Of a stretch of DNA of 64,000 nucleotides, positions 59,987-64,000 are shown in pieces. The stretch comes from Burkholderia puraquae. GTDB lineage: Bacteria; Pseudomonadota; Gammaproteobacteria; Burkholderiales; Burkholderiaceae. Below the pieces are notes generated by a model. That model did not search any database. It was not told the DNA's origin and saw only the letters and a program-made list of their open reading frames with translations. The translations under genes and the position numbers were made by a program. Within the stretch, counting starts at the first letter, position 1. The number at the start of each line of letters is the position of its first letter. The stretch spans positions 62,001 to 126,000 of the forward strand of contig NZ_NBYX01000013.1 of NCBI RefSeq assembly GCF_002099195.1. Reading direction: 5' to 3'.

Positions 59987-61450
59987 ATGGATGCTTCCAG
60001 CTTCATCACGTCGCTGCAGACCACGCTAGGGGGGTATCTGCCAAAGATCGCCGGCGCGATCGGCATCCTGGTGATCGGCTGGCTGATCGCCGTCGTCGTG
60101 CGGGCCGGCGCGATGCGCCTGCTCGGCGCGCTGAAGGTCGATCAGCGGATCAACGAAAGCACCGGCCAGGGCGCGTACGTCGAACGCATCATCGCGGGCG
60201 GCCTGTTCTGGCTCGTGCTGCTCGTCACCGCGGTGGGCATCTTCAACGTGCTCAACCTGTACGCGGTCTCCAACCCGTTCTCGCTGCTCGTCACGCATAT
60301 CGTCAACTACCTGCCGAACCTGATCGGCGGCGCGGCGCTGACGCTGATCGCGTGGCTCATCGCGTCGCTGCTGCGCAGCCTCGCGAACCGCGCGCTGAAG
60401 GCGAGCAAGATCGACGACAAGCTGTCCGAAGGCGCTGGCATGCAGCCGATGAGCGGCTATCTGGGCGACGTGCTGTTCTGGCTCGTGATCCTGATGTTCC
60501 TGCCGGCGATCCTCGCGTCGTTCGCGCTGTCGGGGCTGCTGTCGCCGGTGCAGGGGATGGTCGACAAGCTGCTCGCGATCGTGCCGAACCTGTTCGCAGC
60601 CGCGGTGATCGGCATCGTCGGCTGGATCGTCGCGCGCGTGCTGCGCGGCCTCGTGACGAACCTGCTCGTCGCCGCCGGCGCCGACCGCCTCACGCAGCGT
60701 CTCGACAGCCCGACGCCCGTGCGCGTGTCGAGCCTGATCGGCACGATCGTCTACGTGTTCGTGTTCGTGCCGACGCTGATTTCCGCGCTCGACGCGCTGA
60801 AGATCGACGCGATCTCGGTGCCGGCCACCAACATGCTGAACCAGTTCCTCGGCGCGGTGCCGGACATCGTCGCGGCGATCGTGATCGTACTGGTGACGTT
60901 CTACTTCGCGCGCTTCGTCGCGTCGCTTGCGCAGAAGCTGCTGGAAGCCGCGGGCGCCGACGGGCTGCCGGCCGTGCTCGGCGTCGAGCGCGTGTTCTCG
61001 GGGATCCTGCAGCCGTCGGTGCTGGTGGCGCGCCTGATCGTGTTCTTCGCGATGCTGTTCGCGTCGGTCGAAGCCGCGAACCGGCTCGGTTTCTCGCAGG
61101 TGCGCGACGTCGTCACGCTGTTCATCGAATTCGGCGGCCACGTGCTGATGGGCGGCGTGATCCTCGTGATCGGCGTGTGGCTCGCGGGCCTCGCGCGCCG
61201 CGTGATCGAGCAGGCCGACCGCGAGCACAGCGTGCTGTTCGCGCGCATCGCGCAATTCGCGATCCTCGGCCTCGTGTTCGCGATGGGGCTGCGCGCGATG
61301 GGCATCGCGAACGAGATCGTCCAGCTCGCGTTCGGCCTCGTGCTCGGCGCGATCGCGGTGGCGGTGGCGCTGTCGTTCGGCCTCGGTGGCCGCGAAGCGG
61401 CCGGCAAGCTGCTCGACCGCTGGTTCAACCAGCGCGGCGGCGGGCAGTAA
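59987..61450 (+). CDS. mechanosensitive ion channel family protein with repeated transmembrane helices
   Basis: A 487-residue membrane protein made of about nine hydrophobic helices. The conserved segment GGYLPKIAGAIGILVIGWLIA and its relatives (VNYLPNLIGGAALTLIAWLIASL, LAIVPNLFAAAVIGIVGWIVA, VPDIVAAIVIVLVTFYFARF) repeat through the protein, the conserved-TM-helix unit found in some MscS-superfamily members. The C-terminal AVALSFGLGGREAAGKLLDRW resembles the MscS-family motif region. No cytoplasmic beta domain of MscS is present. The ATG at 59987 follows GGGAGAAGAAG. It is probably a small-conductance channel or osmosensor; substrate and gating are unknown. Confidence 0.8.
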   Translation: MDASSFITSLQTTLGGYLPKIAGAIGILVIGWLIAVVVRAGAMRLLGALKVDQRINESTGQGAYVERIIAGGLFWLVLLVTAVGIFNVLNLYAVSNPFSLLVTHIVNYLPNLIGGAALTLIAWLIASLLRSLANRALKASKIDDKLSEGAGMQPMSGYLGDVLFWLVILMFLPAILASFALSGLLSPVQGMVDKLLAIVPNLFAAAVIGIVGWIVARVLRGLVTNLLVAAGADRLTQRLDSPTPVRVSSLIGTIVYVFVFVPTLISALDALKIDAISVPATNMLNQFLGAVPDIVAAIVIVLVTFYFARFVASLAQKLLEAAGADGLPAVLGVERVFSGILQPSVLVARLIVFFAMLFASVEAANRLGFSQVRDVVTLFIEFGGHVLMGGVILVIGVWLAGLARRVIEQADREHSVLFARIAQFAILGLVFAMGLRAMGIANEIVQLAFGLVLGAIAVAVALSFGLGGREAAGKLLDRWFNQRGGGQ

Positions 61451-61461
61451 GCGTGGGCGAT

Positions 61462-61482
61462 CCGGCCGCGTTGCGCGGCCGG
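61462..61482 (+). terminator. GC-rich hairpin after the channel gene
   Basis: CCGGCCGCG-TTG-CGCGGCCGG, a 9-bp perfect stem, without a T-run. Confidence 0.45.
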
Positions 61483-61636
61483 CGCACAGTCGCAATGAAT
61501 GCGGCCGGCATTTCTGCAAGCGAAATGTCAGCCGCGATCTTTGCCGAATTTCGATAACACGTCGTTTAATGACTCTCTAGCATCGATTCTCAGTCGCGCA
61601 GGCCGCCAGGCCCGGCGCCTTTGAGGAGAGAGTCCG

Positions 61637-63049
61637 ATGAAAGCAGAGTCGAATGGCCGGCCCGCCGCCGGCGCCAAGTCGTCCGGCCAGCCCGCGCTGC
61701 AGCAGACGCTCGGAACCTGGCAACTGTGGGGCATCGCGGTCGGCCTCGTGATTTCCGGCGAATACTTCGGCTGGAGTTATGGCTGGGCGAGCGCCGGCAC
61801 GCTGGGTTTCGTCGTCACCGCACTGTTTGTCGCGGCGATGTACACGACCTTCATCTTCAGTTTCACCGAGCTGACGACGTCGATCCCGCACGCGGGCGGC
61901 CCGTTTGCCTACGCGCGCCGTGCGTTCGGCCCGACCGGCGGCTATCTCGCCGGTGCCGCGACGCTCGTCGAGTTCGTGTTCGCGCCGCCCGCGATCGCGC
62001 TCGCGATCGGCGCGTACCTGCACGTGCAGTTCCCGGGCCTAGAGCCGAAGCATGCGGCGATGGGCGCGTATCTCGTGTTCATGGCGCTGAACATCGTCGG
62101 CGTGCAGATCGCGGCGACCTTCGAACTGGTCGTCACGCTGTTCGCGATCTTCGAGCTGCTGGTGTTCATGGGTGTCGTGTCGCCGGGCTTCGCGTGGAGC
62201 AACTTCATGAAAGGCGGCTGGTCGGGCGCCGATCATTTCAGCGTCGGCGCGTTCCACGGGATGTTCGCGGCGATCCCGTTCGCGATCTGGTTCTTCCTCG
62301 CGATCGAAGGCGTCGCGATGGCCGCCGAGGAAGCGAAGAACCCGAAGCGCTCGATTCCGATCGCCTACGTGGCCGGGATCCTGACCCTCGTCGCGCTCGC
62401 GATCGGCGTGATGGTGTTCGCCGGCGGCGCGGGCGACTGGACCAAGCTCGCGAACATCAACGACCCGCTGCCGCAGGCGATGAAGTACATCGTCGGCGCG
62501 AACAGCGGCTGGATGCACATGCTCGTGTGGCTCGGGCTGTTCGGGCTGGTCGCGTCGTTCCACGGGATCATCCTCGGTTATTCGCGCCAGATCTTCGCGC
62601 TGGCCCGCGAAGGCTACCTGCCCGAATGGCTCGGCAAGGTGCATCCCCGCTTCAAGACGCCGCATCGCGCCATTCTCGCGGGCGGCGTGGTCGGCATCGC
62701 GGCGATCTACAGCGACGAGCTGATCCAGTTCGGCGGCCAGACGCTGACCGCGAATATCGTGACGATGTCGGTATTCGGTGCGATCGTGATGTATATCGTG
62801 AGCATGGCGTCGCTGTTCAAGCTGCGCCGCTCGCAGCCGAATCTCGAACGGCCGTTCCGCGCGCCGCTGTACCCGATCTTCCCGGCCTTCGCGATCCTTG
62901 CAGCGCTCGTCTGTCTCGGTACGATGGTGGTTTTCAACGGGCTGGTCGCGCTGGTGTTCGTCGGCTTCCTCGCGCTCGGCTACGCGTACTTCCTCGCGAC
63001 CCGTTCGCAGCGTGCGAGTGCGCCCGGCGACGCACTGCTGGAGGAGTGA
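61637..63049 (+). CDS. eat: ethanolamine permease
   Basis: A 470-residue APC-superfamily transporter with about 12 hydrophobic segments. TLGTWQLWGIAVGLVISGEYFGWSYGWASAGTLGF near the N-terminus and FLAIEGVAMAAEEAKNPKRSIP are typical of the EutP-like ethanolamine permease of Pseudomonas and Burkholderia. Its product is followed by eutB, 106 bp downstream, with the same orientation, which strongly supports ethanolamine as substrate. It starts at 61637 behind GAGGAGAGAG. Confidence 0.9.
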   Translation: MKAESNGRPAAGAKSSGQPALQQTLGTWQLWGIAVGLVISGEYFGWSYGWASAGTLGFVVTALFVAAMYTTFIFSFTELTTSIPHAGGPFAYARRAFGPTGGYLAGAATLVEFVFAPPAIALAIGAYLHVQFPGLEPKHAAMGAYLVFMALNIVGVQIAATFELVVTLFAIFELLVFMGVVSPGFAWSNFMKGGWSGADHFSVGAFHGMFAAIPFAIWFFLAIEGVAMAAEEAKNPKRSIPIAYVAGILTLVALAIGVMVFAGGAGDWTKLANINDPLPQAMKYIVGANSGWMHMLVWLGLFGLVASFHGIILGYSRQIFALAREGYLPEWLGKVHPRFKTPHRAILAGGVVGIAAIYSDELIQFGGQTLTANIVTMSVFGAIVMYIVSMASLFKLRRSQPNLERPFRAPLYPIFPAFAILAALVCLGTMVVFNGLVALVFVGFLALGYAYFLATRSQRASAPGDALLEE

Positions 63050-63091
63050 GCAGGATGAGGATGCACGTGAAAGGCCGTTCCTGACGGCGTC

Positions 63092-63119
63092 CGGCGCGCC
63101 CCGTCGAACGGGCGCGCCG
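63092..63119 (+). terminator. intercistronic GC hairpin between eat and eutB
   Basis: CGGCGCGCCC/GGGCGCGCCG, a 10-bp perfect stem with an 8-nt loop and no T-run; it is more likely an mRNA-stability or partial-stop element than a full terminator. Confidence 0.55.
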
Positions 63120-63155
63120 TCGGCTTTTGGCAAGGATGGGCAAGGAGACTCGCAG

Positions 63156-64000
63156 ATGTCCTACACGGAGACGATCGGTCCGCGCACGTACCGCTTCGCG
63201 GACCTGAAGACGCTGCTCGCGAAGGCGAGCCCGTTGCGTTCCGGCGACCAGCTCGCCGGTGTCGCGGCGGCGAGCGAGGAGGAGCGCGTCGCCGCGAAGA
63301 TCGCGCTCGCGGGCGTGCCGCTGAAGGCATTCCTGAACGAAGCGGTGATCCCGTACGAAGACGACGAGGTCACGCGCCTCATCGTCGACGATCACGATGC
63401 GCAGGCATTCGCGGAAATCTCGCACCTGACCGTCGGCGATTTCCGCAACTGGCTGCTGTCGCCGGCCGCCGACGGCGCGGCGCTCGAACGGATCGCGCCG
63501 GGCCTCACGCCCGAGATGGTCGCGGCCGTGTCGAAGCTGATGCGCAACCAGGACCTGATCGCGGCGGCCAGGAAGCGCCGCGTCGTCACGCGCTTTCGCA
63601 ATACGGTCGGGCTGGCCGGCCGGATGTCGGTGCGGCTGCAGCCGAACCACCCGACCGACGACGTGAAGGGCATTGCCGCATCGATGCTCGACGGGCTGAT
63701 GTACGGCTGCGGCGACGCGATGATCGGCATCAACCCGGCCACCGACAGCCTCGCGGCGATCGTGAAGCTGCTGGCGATGATCGACGGGTTCCGCGAACGC
63801 TACGGCGTGCCGACGCAGTCGTGCGTGCTCACGCACGTGACCAATACGATCGCGGCGATCGAGAAGGGCGCGCCGGTCGATCTCGTGTTCCAGTCGATCG
63901 CGGGCACCGAGAAGGCGAACGCGAGCTTCGGCATCTCGCTCGCGCTGCTCGGCGAGGCGCGCGAGGCCGCGTTGTCGCTCAAGCGCGGCACCGTCGGCAA
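63156..64000 (+). CDS. eutB: ethanolamine ammonia-lyase large subunit, truncated by the window end
   Basis: The first 281 codons (MSYTETIGPRTYRFADLKTLLAKASPLRSGD) of the adenosylcobalamin-dependent lyase that splits ethanolamine to acetaldehyde and ammonia. VTRFRNTVGLAGRMSVRLQPNHPTDD and GDAMIGINPATDS match the large subunit closely. It is preceded by the ethanolamine permease gene, and eutC is expected next. The start at 63156 has AAGGAGAC upstream. Confidence 0.96.
   Translation, partial: MSYTETIGPRTYRFADLKTLLAKASPLRSGDQLAGVAAASEEERVAAKIALAGVPLKAFLNEAVIPYEDDEVTRLIVDDHDAQAFAEISHLTVGDFRNWLLSPAADGAALERIAPGLTPEMVAAVSKLMRNQDLIAAARKRRVVTRFRNTVGLAGRMSVRLQPNHPTDDVKGIAASMLDGLMYGCGDAMIGINPATDSLAAIVKLLAMIDGFRERYGVPTQSCVLTHVTNTIAAIEKGAPVDLVFQSIAGTEKANASFGISLALLGEAREAALSLKRGTVG

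Overview
The window looks like the primary chromosome of a Burkholderia, most likely of the Burkholderia cepacia complex. The support is very high GC with strong C/G preference at third codon positions, a trifunctional PutA, a long mnmG-rsmG-parA-parB run followed by an atpI-atpB-E-F-H-A-G-D-C operon, two parS sites with the GTTTCACGTGAAAC core, a DUF3717 protein, and a periplasmic PheC-type dehydratase. Species identity is inferred from gene content, not from a database search.

Layout. 0-7.3 kb: the tail of a two-component system, a phenylalanine hydroxylase module (phhA-phhB with a divergent Lrp-type regulator), a CYTH protein, and a LysR regulator divergent from a GMC flavoprotein oxidoreductase. 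An unusual array of 30-nt hairpins fills the gap before the GMC gene. 7.3-18.6 kb: two complete branched-chain-amino-acid-type (LIV/HAAT) ABC transporters, separated by 1.1 kb that contains a candidate small RNA; the second one has a permease-ATPase fusion. 18.6-24.8 kb: a parS and DnaA-box-like intergenic region, then mnmG-rsmG-parA-parB and an ion-transporter-superfamily gene. 24.8-33.1 kb: the F1Fo ATP synthase operon with a readable promoter and terminator. A second copy of the hairpin repeat sits between atpD and atpC.

33.1-46.1 kb: an acyl-CoA synthetase, pheC, hemE, priA, and putA with a clearly organised autoregulatory promoter, then an orphan LIV-type binding protein. Three perfect DnaA boxes lie between hemE and the first part of priA. 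46.2-47.3 kb is a small lower-GC accessory patch: a PAAR-like fragment with a dnaX-type slippery sequence and two secreted proteins, translationally coupled. 47.6-55.3 kb: acyl-CoA synthetase and dehydrogenase divergent from a TetR regulator, then an aminotransferase, an amino-acid binding protein and a D-2-hydroxyacid-type dehydrogenase, then PadR. 55.9-59.4 kb: a cadmium/zinc/lead-type MerR regulator divergent from a His-rich P-type ATPase, with a textbook 19-bp-spacer promoter, and a small zinc-ribbon protein. 59.5-64 kb: an AraC fragment, a mechanosensitive-channel family protein, and the start of an ethanolamine operon (eat, eutB).

The genes fit a chromosome-origin-proximal housekeeping core (segregation, ATP synthase, heme, replication restart) embedded in amino-acid uptake and catabolism modules. 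The most unusual items are the covarying hairpin repeat placed directly upstream of ribosome binding sites in two unrelated operons, the putA leader, the candidate small RNA, and the slippery-site accessory operon.
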